NCBI RefSeq assembly: GCF_000381545.1
Contig: NZ_KB906673.1
Coordinates: 558,001-622,000, forward strand
Direction: 5' to 3'
DNA: 64,000 bases
From: Rhodonellum psychrophilum GCM71 = DSM 17998
GTDB lineage: Bacteria; Bacteroidota; Bacteroidia; Cytophagales; Cyclobacteriaceae
Made by a program: the position numbers and the translations under genes. Numbering within the stretch: position 1 is the stretch's first letter; every line of letters starts with the position of its first letter. Below the pieces are notes generated by a model that worked only from the letters and a program-made list of their open reading frames with translations, was not told the origin of the DNA and searched no databases. Positions 27,840 through 37,296 of the stretch are shown one piece after another.

Positions 27840-28800
27840 TCCTTAATTTCGTTAATTCCATTTCCGAACCAATATAACCAAAAGCGGACCAAAATCCACT
27901 TGCCACAACGTTTTCAAAAATAATTTTTGCTTTTGAAGTGTCCCCCAAACTAAGATAATGGTTGCCAAGACCGTAACCCTGGGTCACGTATTGAAGTCTT
28001 TGATTCTCCAGATTGACATCTGCTTTGAGAAGATCCTCCGGCACCAAAATCCCTTTGTACATCAAAATTCTTTTTAAGTAATCATCGTTTTCCAAGACAG
28101 TCATTTTTTCATGGACGGGTTTGATTACAGATTGGGCTTCTTCGGTTCTTCCCAGCTTCATCAATGCCATGTAGTACCAATCCAAAGTTGCTATCAGGAG
28201 ATCATCATTGTTGGATACGGTCAAGCAAGATTGGTATGCCTTCAAGGCAGATTCAAAATCTCCCTTGAGATAGTGGGCAAGCCCTAAATGATACCAGACA
28301 TTGAATTGAACATTGGATAGTGGGATATTAAAAGCATTTGGCATTCCATCTTTTTCTATTTGAAGCGCTTGGCCTTGCATCAAATCAGCAGCTTTTTCCA
28401 GATCTTCAATTGCTCTGTCCAACTCCCGAGTGGAGATAAACCGATGCCCCCTATGTCTTAGGGGTTCAAAGGAATTTTTATTCTCTTCAATTCCCTTGGT
28501 AAAGGTCCGGATAGCCAAATCATACCTGCCCAAATAAGCCTCTCTTCTTCCGATCCAGATAAGGTTATCCAAACTTGGCTCTTCTGCGTATGCTCTTTCG
28601 GCTTCAAAAAGTTTCTTCAATTGATCTTGTTGGGCGACTGTATCCACATCAGTGATGAGAGAATCTCCCAAAAGACTGATCCCTTGGAAAACTGCTGTTT
28701 TGAGGACATTGTCACCGGTCCATTTTTTTTCCACTTCTTTGGTTTCACAAGACTGGAGCAATACCAACAGGAAAAGGAGGGGATAAAACTGGGTTTTCAT
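27832..28800 (-). CDS. TPR-repeat lipoprotein
   Basis: This 322-aa protein has a lipoprotein signal (LLFLLVLLQSC, lipidated Cys18), so it should be anchored to a membrane facing the periplasm. The remainder is helical and built from tetratricopeptide-like pairs. The clearest are GRYDLAIRTFTKGIEENK near 112, VWYHLGLAHYLKGDFESALK near 176 and IATLDWYYMALMKLGRTEEA near 206. TPR domains mediate protein contacts; the partner is unknown. A small gene overlaps the end, and an NlpC/P60 hydrolase gene starts divergently 79 bases from the start codon. Confidence 0.85.
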   Translation of the reverse strand: MKTQFYPLLFLLVLLQSCETKEVEKKWTGDNVLKTAVFQGISLLGDSLITDVDTVAQQDQLKKLFEAERAYAEEPSLDNLIWIGRREAYLGRYDLAIRTFTKGIEENKNSFEPLRHRGHRFISTRELDRAIEDLEKAADLMQGQALQIEKDGMPNAFNIPLSNVQFNVWYHLGLAHYLKGDFESALKAYQSCLTVSNNDDLLIATLDWYYMALMKLGRTEEAQSVIKPVHEKMTVLENDDYLKRILMYKGILVPEDLLKADVNLENQRLQYVTQGYGLGNHYLSLGDTSKAKIIFENVVASGFWSAFGYIGSEMELTKLRNE

Positions 28801-28801
28801 C

Positions 28802-28831
28802 TTTGTGGATTATCTTTGGCCAATACTTTTG
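28802..28831 (+). promoter_or_regulatory. Promoter for the NlpC/P60 gene
   Basis: TTTG at 28802-28805, an 18-base spacer and TACTTTTG at 28824-28831. The start codon is 48 bases farther downstream. Confidence 0.65.
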
Positions 28832-28879
28832 AAAATTTCAGAAGGGGACGTATTATTGAAGTTAAAATATCCGCCAATA

Positions 28880-29374
28880 ATGATAGTGAAATTTAAGAAA
28901 CTTAATATTCCGAGACCATTTTTTTTTCTTTTTTTGTTTTTTTCGATTTCCATTTTTTCTTCTTGCTCACCAACCAAAAAGCTCAGAAGTAAAAATGTAA
29001 ACCAAGTGGTGGAAACGGCAAGGAGTTACCGGGGCACGCCTTATCGTTATGGAGGGACTACAAGGGTAGGTATGGACTGCTCAGCGCTCATCTACCACTC
29101 CTTTTATAGTGTGGGGATAACCATGCCGCGCACCTCGGAAGCACAAAGTGGGATGGGGAAGAAAGTCCCGACAAGAAACATTGAGAAGGGGGATGTTCTT
29201 TTTTTTGCCACGGGCAAAAAAAAGAAAAAGGTAACACATGCCGGAATCGTCACCGAAGCCTCTCGTGGCCAGGTGAGGTTTATCCATTCCTCTACCTCGC
29301 TGGGCGTTACGGAAGACAACTTAAGCAACAATTATTGGAACAAAGCCTATTTGTTTGGGAGAAGGATGTTCTAA
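28880..29374 (+). CDS. NlpC/P60 family cell-wall hydrolase (C40)
   Basis: This 164-aa exported protein cleaves peptide cross-links in peptidoglycan, according to family knowledge. It has a lipoprotein-like signal (FFFLFLFFSISIFSSC, Cys29) followed by the catalytic domain. The active-site triad is complete: Cys67 in MDCSALIYHSF, His120 in THAGIV and His136 in FIHSS. YRGTPYRYGG before the Cys is the usual lead-in. I chose the ATG at 28880 because it starts directly at the signal sequence; an earlier in-frame ATG at 28805 would add 25 unlikely residues and overlap the promoter. Confidence 0.9.
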   Translation: MIVKFKKLNIPRPFFFLFLFFSISIFSSCSPTKKLRSKNVNQVVETARSYRGTPYRYGGTTRVGMDCSALIYHSFYSVGITMPRTSEAQSGMGKKVPTRNIEKGDVLFFATGKKKKKVTHAGIVTEASRGQVRFIHSSTSLGVTEDNLSNNYWNKAYLFGRRMF

Positions 29375-31185
<1,811 letters not shown>

Positions 31186-31234
31186 GGCCATTCATTTGAT
31201 CATCACGTTCATCAAAAAATAAAACAGCATCAAT

Positions 31235-31480
31235 ATGCAATTAGAAATCGTAACGCCGGACAAGAAGATCTTTCAGGGAGAAGTTTCTGAAGCGACCTTT
31301 CCTGGCGCCTCCGGTTCTTTTCAGGTATTGAACAACCACGCTGCCATTGTTTCCACTTTGGCAAAGGGAACGGTTTCGTTCACCACCAAAGAGGGCAAAC
31401 AATCTATCGTTGTCGATGGAGGTGTGGTCGAGGTCAAGGACAATAAGATTGTCCTTCTTGCCGAAAAAGTACTGGATTGA
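31235..31480 (+). CDS. atpC: F0F1 ATP synthase subunit epsilon
   Basis: The epsilon subunit of the F1 sector links rotor and stator and can inhibit ATP hydrolysis. At 81 aa it keeps only the N-terminal beta-sandwich (MQLEIVTPDKKIFQGEV, then ATFPGASGSFQVLNNHAAIVSTL), without the C-terminal helical hairpin of E. coli AtpC (139 aa). The short form is usual in Bacteroidota, so the inhibitory helix is missing by lineage rather than by damage. It follows atpD by 49 bases and ends at a strong terminator. Confidence 0.92.
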   Translation: MQLEIVTPDKKIFQGEVSEATFPGASGSFQVLNNHAAIVSTLAKGTVSFTTKEGKQSIVVDGGVVEVKDNKIVLLAEKVLD

Positions 31481-31503
31481 TATAAAAAATCATATTCAAC
31501 TTG

Positions 31504-31532
31504 AAAGCCTGATCAACCGATCAGGCTTTTTT
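31504..31532 (+). terminator. Intrinsic terminator of atpD-atpC
   Basis: AAAGCCTGATC, loop AACC, GATCAGGCTTT, then TTT: a perfect 11-bp stem with a T-run. Confidence 0.85.
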
Positions 31533-31541
31533 GTTGGAAAC

Positions 31542-31572
31542 TTTGTATACTGAAGTTATTCTTCTACCTTTG
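31542..31572 (+). promoter_or_regulatory. Promoter for rpsU
   Basis: TTTG at 31542-31545, a 19-base spacer and TACCTTTG at 31565-31572, an exact match to the Bacteroidota consensus. The predicted leader is short and holds a strong Shine-Dalgarno. Confidence 0.75.
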
Positions 31573-31580
31573 CATCCGTG

Positions 31581-31590
31581 AAAGGAGGTG
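31581..31590 (+). promoter_or_regulatory. Strong Shine-Dalgarno of rpsU
   Basis: AAAGGAGGTG lies 7 bases before the ATG at 31598 and is nearly a perfect complement of the 16S rRNA tail. No other gene in the window has such a site. Bacteroidota ribosomes normally sequester the anti-SD with bS21, bS18 and bS6, so an SD this strong on the bS21 gene suggests autoregulation: ribosomes lacking bS21 would expose the anti-SD and translate this message. Confidence 0.8.
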
Positions 31591-31597
31591 TATACAT

Positions 31598-31792
31598 ATG
31601 ATCATAGTTAACGTAAAAGAAAACGAATCTATCGAGAAAGCGCTAAAGCGTTTTAAAAAGAAATTTGATAGAACTGGAGCTGTAAGAGAACTTAGAGCAA
31701 GACAGGCTTTTGTAAAACCGTCTGTAAAAAACAGAGAGCAGAGAATTAAGGCTGCTTACAAACAAAAAATGCAAACAGAAGAAGCGAATTAA
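31598..31792 (+). CDS. rpsU: 30S ribosomal protein bS21
   Basis: bS21 is a small basic protein of the 30S platform near the 3' end of 16S rRNA. The 64-aa sequence is typical: ENESIEKALKRFKKKFDRTG near 8-27, then LRARQAFVKPSVKNREQ and a basic C-terminal helix. It has its own promoter, an exceptional Shine-Dalgarno and its own terminator, so it is probably monocistronic. Downstream gene order (xerC, hpf) follows the usual Bacteroidota arrangement, but two repeat copies separate it from xerC. Confidence 0.96.
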   Translation: MIIVNVKENESIEKALKRFKKKFDRTGAVRELRARQAFVKPSVKNREQRIKAAYKQKMQTEEAN

Positions 31793-31823
31793 TTCATTTC
31801 TTTTTTTGATATTCCAACAGAAT

Positions 31824-31860
31824 GGCGCACCTACCGAAAGCGGGTGCGCCTTTTTTATTT
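31824..31860 (+). terminator. Intrinsic terminator of rpsU
   Basis: GGCGCACC (31824-31831) pairs with GGTGCGCC (31843-31850) and is followed by TTTTTTATTTTTTT. Repeat copy B begins immediately after this T-rich run. Confidence 0.85.
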
Positions 31861-31864
31861 TTTT

Positions 31865-32036
31865 AACCCCTGTTACGCATTGTCAATTCCATTCAAGCCT
31901 ATTATTACTTGGGAATCATTCAGTTATTTACTGTTTTTAACTTCATCCTATCGGTACTTCACCTTATTCTTCAATTGGTCTGATTTTATTGCCGTGTCAA
32001 CACCCTTTGATAAACCGAATACATTGTTCGGATTTA
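31865..32036 (-). repeat. Dispersed TIR repeat, copy B (diverged)
   Basis: Read on the minus strand, this copy carries the core GGCAATAAAATCAGACC and ACCGATAGGATGAAGTTAAAA. Its ends are degenerate (AACCCCTGTTACGCAT on the plus strand; CGAATACATTGTTCGG at the other side). It starts at the rpsU terminator T-run. An open frame crossing it is a chance reading and shares a peptide with the frame over copy C only because the DNA repeats. Confidence 0.75.
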
Positions 32037-32080
32037 CTAAAAAAAATAGTATTCTTGGTATTGTAAATCTCAAGCAATCA

Positions 32081-32113
32081 GGGGATAAGTCTATCCTGTC
32101 TTTTTTTATCCCC
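32081..32113 (+). other. Hairpin between repeat copies B and C
   Basis: GGGGATAA (32081-32088) pairs perfectly with TTATCCCC (32106-32113) across a 17-base loop. Apart from this, the 158 bases between the two copies show no gene or promoter that I can support. Confidence 0.4.
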
Positions 32114-32194
32114 GATATATCTAAAAAATAAGCATCTATTCATCGTTTTTTTAAAATATTGGGAAGCTTTTTCGTTAGTTCAGTAAGGATCTTT

Positions 32195-32381
32195 AAACCT
32201 GTTTATGCATTTCCAATTCCATTCTATTATTACTTGGGAGTCATTCAGTTGTTTTCCATTTTTGACTTCATCCTATCGGTACCACACCTTATGCTCCAAA
32301 TAGTATGATTTTCTTGCCGTGTCAACACCCATTGGGAAACCAAATGCATATTTCGGGATTAATCCGTATTGTGTCGGGTTT
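32195..32381 (-). repeat. Dispersed TIR repeat, copy C (extended end)
   Basis: On the plus strand it begins AAACCTGTTTATGCAT; on the minus strand it contains GGCAAGAAAATCATACTA and ACCGATAGGATGAAGTCAAA. The inner boundary TGCATATTTCGGG is followed by ATTAATCCGTATTGTGTCGGGTTT, the extended end shared with copy E. It is in direct orientation with copy B and lies 63 bases before the xerC start. Confidence 0.8.
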
Positions 32382-32444
32382 AATATTGAAAAGTCGCCTG
32401 AAAGGATTATTTCCATTAAATTTCCCTTATATTCAATACTAAAT

Positions 32445-33329
32445 ATGCTGGATGCTTTTATCAATTATCTGGAACATGAAAAACGTGCAAGCCCACACAC
32501 GGTTTTGGCTTATCGGATGGATTTGGAGCAATTTGGTGAATTCTGTAAGCTTTCCTTCGGTAGAGAAGACATCACTGCAGCCGACCATTCCGAAATCAGG
32601 GCATGGATCATCGATCGGGTCGATCAAGGACTAAGCCCCACCTCCGTCAATAGAAAAATGGCCACGCTGCGTTCCTTTTATAAATTTCTGATGCGATCGG
32701 GCGTAATCACCAAAGACCCGACCTACAAAATGCGGGTTTTAAAAACTCCTAAAAGACTTCCTGAATTTATCCAAGAGACCGCAATCGAAAAGATGCTGAA
32801 TGAAATGGTTTATGCCTCTGATTTTGATGGACAGCGTGACAGGATGGTGATGGAGTTTTTGTATTTGACCGGCGTGAGACTTTCGGAATTGCTGGGACTC
32901 AAATGGAAGGATATCAACTTGATTTCCGATGAAGTAAAAGTTTTGGGAAAAAGAAAAAAAGAAAGAATAATCCCTCTTACAAGTGGGTTGAAAAAAAATA
33001 TAATTCTTTATAAGAAAGTATTCGAGGAAACATTTTTAAATGTAAACGAGAGTGATTATTTTATCATTACCAATAAAAAAGAGCAGGCATACCCTATGAA
33101 GATTTACCGCATCGTGAGACATTATTTGGATCTGTATGCCCAGACTACAAAGCGAAGCCCCCATCTATTGAGGCATACTTTTGCGACTCATTTGCTGAAT
33201 AAAGGCGCTGATTTAAATGCCGTCAAAGATCTTTTGGGGCACGGGAGTCTTGCCGCGACCCAAGTATACACCCATAATTCCATGGAAAAACTCAAGGCTG
33301 TGTTCGAACAGGCACATCCTAAAGCGTAA
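32445..33329 (+). CDS. xerC: Tyrosine recombinase XerC/XerD
   Basis: This 294-aa site-specific recombinase resolves chromosome dimers at dif, with FtsK. It has an N-terminal SAM-like domain (FINYLEHEKRASPHTVLAYR) and a catalytic domain with the full set of residues: Arg145 (TGVRLSELLGLKW), a Lys in the beta-hairpin GKRKKER, His240 and Arg243 (HLLRHTFATHLL), His266 and the nucleophile Tyr275 (QVYTHNS). The start at 32445 fits the normal length; the frame extending farther upstream runs into repeat copy C. I use xerC by synteny with rpsU and hpf; XerC versus XerD cannot be settled from this gene alone. Confidence 0.9.
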   Translation: MLDAFINYLEHEKRASPHTVLAYRMDLEQFGEFCKLSFGREDITAADHSEIRAWIIDRVDQGLSPTSVNRKMATLRSFYKFLMRSGVITKDPTYKMRVLKTPKRLPEFIQETAIEKMLNEMVYASDFDGQRDRMVMEFLYLTGVRLSELLGLKWKDINLISDEVKVLGKRKKERIIPLTSGLKKNIILYKKVFEETFLNVNESDYFIITNKKEQAYPMKIYRIVRHYLDLYAQTTKRSPHLLRHTFATHLLNKGADLNAVKDLLGHGSLAATQVYTHNSMEKLKAVFEQAHPKA

Positions 33330-33357
33330 TATAAGTTTAACTAAAACAATTACTGTT

Positions 33358-33663
33358 ATGAAACTTCAAATGCATTCTATCCATTTCGACGCCGATCAAA
33401 AACTTACAGAGTTTATCCAGAGGAAAGCCGATAAGTTAGAGACCTATTATGATAGCATTATCGACGGCGAGGTATTTTTGAGAATTGATAAAAATGGAAA
33501 AAACGAGAATAAAATCGTTGAAATCAAACTGAATGGACCCGGGAAACAGTTTTTTGCCAAAAACCAAAGTGAAACATTCGAAGCTGCTGCAGATGATGCC
33601 ATCGAAGGCTTGAGAAGGCAAATCAAAAAATTCAAGGAAAAAGTAGTAGTCGTCAAACAATAA
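33358..33663 (+). CDS. hpf: Ribosome hibernation factor HPF/RaiA, short form
   Basis: This 101-aa protein binds the 30S decoding centre in stationary phase and stabilises inactive ribosomes. It has the S30AE fold: MKLQMHSIHFDADQKLTEFI, a helix RKADKLETYYDSI, and NGPGKQFFAKNQSETFEAA before a helix that ends KKFKEKVVVVKQ. The long-form C-terminal dimerisation domain is absent. It follows xerC by 28 bases and ends at a strong terminator. In many Bacteroidota tRNA genes and tuf come next; here they do not. Confidence 0.92.
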   Translation: MKLQMHSIHFDADQKLTEFIQRKADKLETYYDSIIDGEVFLRIDKNGKNENKIVEIKLNGPGKQFFAKNQSETFEAAADDAIEGLRRQIKKFKEKVVVVKQ

Positions 33664-33680
33664 TCTCCCAAAACTCATTA

Positions 33681-33713
33681 AAGGCCTTTCCACCATGGAA
33701 AGGCCTTCATTTT
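33681..33713 (+). terminator. Intrinsic terminator of xerC-hpf
   Basis: AAGGCCTTTCC, loop ACCAT, GGAAAGGCCTT, then CATTTTTT: a perfect 11-bp stem. Confidence 0.85.
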
Positions 33714-33743
33714 TTAGCATCTTTGTGCGTCAGATTGAATCAA

Positions 33744-35258
33744 ATGAAAACCCCGGAATTTTACAGGAAACTCACGCTCGGTATTTTGGCGCTTATCGCT
33801 TCGTTGAAGCTGCTTTACTTTCACTTTTCGGGACACAGCCTTTTCACAGAGGAAACGCAATATTGGCTTTGGTCAAAGCATCTGGATTGGAACTACTACT
33901 CCAAACCCCTGATGATAGCTGTTTATAATTTTCTCAGCACCTCAATTTTTGGGGATACCGAGTTGGCCATCAAATTAAACGCCATCCTTTTCAGTTCCAT
34001 GACAGCATGGGTTGTTTTTGAATTGACATTGGAGATGTATCACAAAGGCAAGATTGCCTTTTGGGCCAGTATGATACTTGTCGTAATGCCTTTTTTTCAC
34101 TTGGGCTCCATTTTTCATACGACGGATTCTTCGCTTTACTTCTTTTGGATCTTGGCTTTCTTCTTTTTATGGAAGGCCTTGGCGTCAAACGAAATGAAAT
34201 GGTGGGTTTTGGCGGGTTTCGCCACGATCCTGGGGATCCTTTCCAAAAATATCATGGTGCTGACCCTTCCTACATTGGGGCTATACCTTTTGCTCACAGA
34301 TAAAAAGAGAGTCCTCAGCAAGGGGCCCTGGGTGTATGTATTGGTTTCCTGTCTTTCTTTGATCCCTATCGTGGTTTGGAACTTCCAAAATGATTTTGTG
34401 ACCTTTAAGCATGTCGGGACGCTGGGAGGCGTAGAGGGAGAAAAGAGTGGTTTTGACCTTGTGCAATCGCTCAAATATGTGGGAGAGTATATTGGGGGAC
34501 AACTGGGTTTTCTTTCCCCTTTCTTTATTCCTATACTTTGGCTAAGCATCAAAAAAACCAAATTCAGCAAGGACCCTCGGGCACTTTTTTTAATCCTTCC
34601 AACCCTGGTGGTTTGGCTCTTGTTTTTAGTGATGTCGATTTTCAAAACAGTGAATGTCAACTGGCCAGCTTTTGCCATACTCACCTTGCCTATCCTAATG
34701 GCCTATTGCTTGGATTCAGCCTCAATTCAATGGAGGAGATTTGCATTGTCCGGGGGGATACTAACTGGGGTATTGTTGATGCTGCTGCTCTTCCCAGCCC
34801 CTCTTGATGCCATCGGATTTAAAAAAATCCTCAGACCTTCCAAAGATCCCATGATGCGTTTGGCGGGCTATAAAGAATTGGCAACCCGTATTGACCATTT
34901 AAAAGACAGCCTTGAATTGCGGGACAAAGAATTTTTCTTCAGTGACAGTTACCACGTTGCTTCTGAAATGGCCTTCTATCTCAAAGGAAACCCCCAAACT
35001 TACGCCATAAATATGGGCAGGCGAAAAAACCAATTTGACCTCTGGCCGGGGATTGGGCAATTTGAGCAAAAAGGATACTATGGGATCTACCTCACTCGGG
35101 AATTTGAAGTACAAGAGGCGGTAAAAAATGGATTTTCCCGCATCGTAATGCAAGAAAATTTCCCCACCATCCACCGTGGGGATACGGTCAAAACCTATAT
35201 CATTGCCGTTTTGGAAAATCTAAGGCATGTAGAGGAAGTGGAGACAGGGGAATACTAA
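33744..35258 (+). CDS. GT39-type membrane glycosyltransferase
   Basis: This roughly 504-aa polytopic protein has about a dozen hydrophobic helices. Its first extracytoplasmic loop is typical of the GT39/PMT_2 superfamily, with the paired residues TEETQYWLWSKHLDWNYYSK near 32-51. Such enzymes transfer a sugar from a polyprenyl-phosphate donor to a protein or lipid outside the inner membrane. A soluble C-terminal domain follows the last helix (from about residue 365). The start ATG (33744) is preferred to a TTG seven codons upstream. It runs tail-to-tail with a second GT39-type gene, with one base between stops. Confidence 0.82.
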   Translation: MKTPEFYRKLTLGILALIASLKLLYFHFSGHSLFTEETQYWLWSKHLDWNYYSKPLMIAVYNFLSTSIFGDTELAIKLNAILFSSMTAWVVFELTLEMYHKGKIAFWASMILVVMPFFHLGSIFHTTDSSLYFFWILAFFFLWKALASNEMKWWVLAGFATILGILSKNIMVLTLPTLGLYLLLTDKKRVLSKGPWVYVLVSCLSLIPIVVWNFQNDFVTFKHVGTLGGVEGEKSGFDLVQSLKYVGEYIGGQLGFLSPFFIPILWLSIKKTKFSKDPRALFLILPTLVVWLLFLVMSIFKTVNVNWPAFAILTLPILMAYCLDSASIQWRRFALSGGILTGVLLMLLLFPAPLDAIGFKKILRPSKDPMMRLAGYKELATRIDHLKDSLELRDKEFFFSDSYHVASEMAFYLKGNPQTYAINMGRRKNQFDLWPGIGQFEQKGYYGIYLTREFEVQEAVKNGFSRIVMQENFPTIHRGDTVKTYIIAVLENLRHVEEVETGEY

Positions 35259-35259
35259 T

Positions 35260-36909
35260 TTATAAGGGTTTGATCCAGAAAAACTTTTTCCCCAATTGGT
35301 TTTTGACCTCTTCAGGATTTCCGTTCCAAAGGCTCTTCACCATCTCCCAGAGATACTTGGCATCCCAATTCAGGGCGGCCAACTCCATTTCATATCCTGT
35401 ATCGGGCAGTTTGTCAAGGTGTTTTTCCTCAAGAATCAGAAAATCGAACTCCCTATATCTGGCTCCAAAATTTTCTTCGCCCAGATCTGTCATTAAATAA
35501 TCCGGTCCCAAGCCTATTCTGATCTTACTTCCGGTATGTAGATGGCCCAAATAGGCTATTTTGCTGCCCGGCATGATGCCCTGTTCCTTTGCATATATTT
35601 TTATCAATTGGCCTGCATCGGGAAGAGAAATCTGATAGGTGGAAATACTTGCCCCAAAGAACAACAGCATCACACTGATCGCAATTGCTTTTGGCAGTGC
35701 ACGCTCACTCCTGGATCTTCCAATCAAATAAAACAGGATACCGGCTGCAATAAGCACCTGTATCCAAATCCAGAAGCCTGAAGGAAGCATCAAGTTGAAG
35801 AAAATACCTATCAAAAGCACCAGTGAATTCAAGGCCAAAAAGAAAATCAAGGTGCCTTTAAGGAGCTTAACCCTCTCTAATATTCCGTTTTGAATCAGCA
35901 GCCAGGCAACCCAGATGGAAGTCAGTGGAACTACAGGCAACAGGTACCTTTCATAGAACTTGCTCACCACCGCAGACATCAGCAAAATGGCAATCACCCA
36001 GACCACCACAAATCCCGTGAAGGCCTTGTCATGATTGAAAAGCTCCTTGAATTTGTTCTTGAACCCCTTGGCCCCAAAGATAAACCAGGGCAAAAACATA
36101 ACCACCATCAGCAGGGTGGCCAACAATACATTCTGAATGACCAGTAAATGCCTGGAGGCAACCCGCATTCCAACTTGGTCTTCGACAAAAGATTCCAGAT
36201 AGTCAGCCCCATGAACCGCATACATGGCAACAAACCAATAAAAAGCGACAAAGACAGCCGTAAGAAGAGCGGGGAGATATGCCAATTTTTGGATTTTGAT
36301 TCTTTGCCAAGGATTGACCAACAAATAGAACAAACCAAGTCCTCCCAGGGCGGCTGCTGGTAAGCCTTTGACTTCAAAGGCCAAAGCCAGGCCCAAAAAC
36401 AAAAGCCAGCTGTATTTTTTTGGCGCAGCATTCCCATGGCGCAGATAACCAAGGAATCCCACAGCACTCATAGCCAAAAACATTCCCAGTAAAACATCGG
36501 GGATGGATCTGGTGGCACTGAGAATCAAAACCGGGTGAGAGGCCATGATCAAAGCCGAGAGTTTTGTTACTCTGGAATCCTTGAAAAAAACACTTGCTCC
36601 CCAGTACACAAAGCCAACAGTAAGTGCGCCTGCCAAGAGGAAGAAAATCCTGGAGCCAAATGGAGTGACTCCAAAAAGCTCAAACCCAGCCAAAACAAAC
36701 CAATAGGTCAAAATCGGTTTTTTGAAGCGCATCTCATCACTTCCCAAAAATGGGGTATGTATGTCACCTGTTTGAAGCATTTTGACAGCCGCATCTGTGT
36801 AATACATCTCGTCGGGATAATGCATGTGAAAACTCAGTGCAAATGGCCCGACCAAAAAGGCAAAGACCAACATGAAATACCAAATGGAAAAACGCTTGTC
36901 AGGTTGCAT
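35260..36909 (-). CDS. ArnT-like GT39 glycosyltransferase
   Basis: This 549-aa polytopic protein has the ArnT/PMT arrangement: a first loop with HYPDEMYYTDAAVKMLQTGD near 29-48, then MRFKKPILTYWF, and a ladder of transmembrane helices up to about residue 415. A C-terminal periplasmic domain closes it. In ArnT the Asp-Glu pair (here PDEMYY) positions the polyprenyl-phosphate sugar, so the activity is plausible; donor and acceptor are unknown. It converges with a second, more distant GT39-type gene with only one base between their stops, and no terminator separates them. Confidence 0.82.
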   Translation of the reverse strand: MQPDKRFSIWYFMLVFAFLVGPFALSFHMHYPDEMYYTDAAVKMLQTGDIHTPFLGSDEMRFKKPILTYWFVLAGFELFGVTPFGSRIFFLLAGALTVGFVYWGASVFFKDSRVTKLSALIMASHPVLILSATRSIPDVLLGMFLAMSAVGFLGYLRHGNAAPKKYSWLLFLGLALAFEVKGLPAAALGGLGLFYLLVNPWQRIKIQKLAYLPALLTAVFVAFYWFVAMYAVHGADYLESFVEDQVGMRVASRHLLVIQNVLLATLLMVVMFLPWFIFGAKGFKNKFKELFNHDKAFTGFVVVWVIAILLMSAVVSKFYERYLLPVVPLTSIWVAWLLIQNGILERVKLLKGTLIFFLALNSLVLLIGIFFNLMLPSGFWIWIQVLIAAGILFYLIGRSRSERALPKAIAISVMLLFFGASISTYQISLPDAGQLIKIYAKEQGIMPGSKIAYLGHLHTGSKIRIGLGPDYLMTDLGEENFGARYREFDFLILEEKHLDKLPDTGYEMELAALNWDAKYLWEMVKSLWNGNPEEVKNQLGKKFFWIKPL

Positions 36910-37017
36910 AATTATGATTGAAGGGCAAAGATAATATTTTTCAATTTGTATGATACCTTAATCCAACAATCCAAAAAAACCAAGGAGGGCTTGCCGATTT
37001 TCGACAAAATTGGGTTC
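36910..37017. other. Gap before repeat D
   Basis: About 108 bases lie between the ArnT-like start codon and repeat copy D. They must hold the ArnT-like promoter on the minus strand, but I see no clear TAnnTTTG there. Together with repeat D and the M28 terminator this accounts for the 387-base gene-free stretch 36910-37296. Confidence 0.4.
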
Positions 37018-37186
37018 AACCCGATATATGCAATAGGTTTCCAAATGGGATTGAAACGGAAAGAAAATCAGACTATTGGGAGAATAATTCCTGAAACCAA
37101 CAGGGTGAAGTCAAGAATAATCAACAGCTAATTGATTATCAGTAAATTACAATATTGAATTACGTTTGTAATGCATAAAACGGGTT
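37018..37186 (+). repeat. Dispersed TIR repeat, copy D
   Basis: It starts AACCCGATATATGCAAT and ends TAATGCATAAAACGGGTT, an imperfect terminal inverted repeat, with the core GAAAGAAAATCAGACTA and GGTGAAGTCAAGAAT. The flank TGGGTTCAACCC at the left is itself nearly palindromic. The right end lies 9 bases from the terminator of the M28 gene (minus strand). Confidence 0.8.
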
Positions 37187-37194
37187 CAACTCAA

Positions 37195-37230
37195 TTAAAA
37201 AACCCCTCCGAATCAAAATCCGAAGGGGTT
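37195..37230 (-). terminator. Intrinsic terminator of the M28 peptidase gene
   Basis: Read on the minus strand: AACCCCTTCGGAT, loop, ATTCGGAGGGGTT, then a T-run. The stem tolerates one mismatch and one wobble pair. It lies 67 bases after the stop codon. Confidence 0.75.
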
Positions 37231-37296
37231 TCCAATATTTCTAAATTCAGCCCGTATTTGGTTATGCTGCTAAATCCTATTTACGGGTTAATGGGA

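Noticed and set aside
31844-32131. A 95-codon open frame on the plus strand beside rpsU
   Set aside because: It lies across repeat copy B and its terminator, has poor composition, and shares a peptide with the frame over copy C only because the two DNA repeats align.
32319-32444. The extra 42 codons upstream of the xerC start
   Set aside because: They run through repeat copy C. The ATG at 32445 gives the normal length of 294 aa and the known XerC N-terminus.
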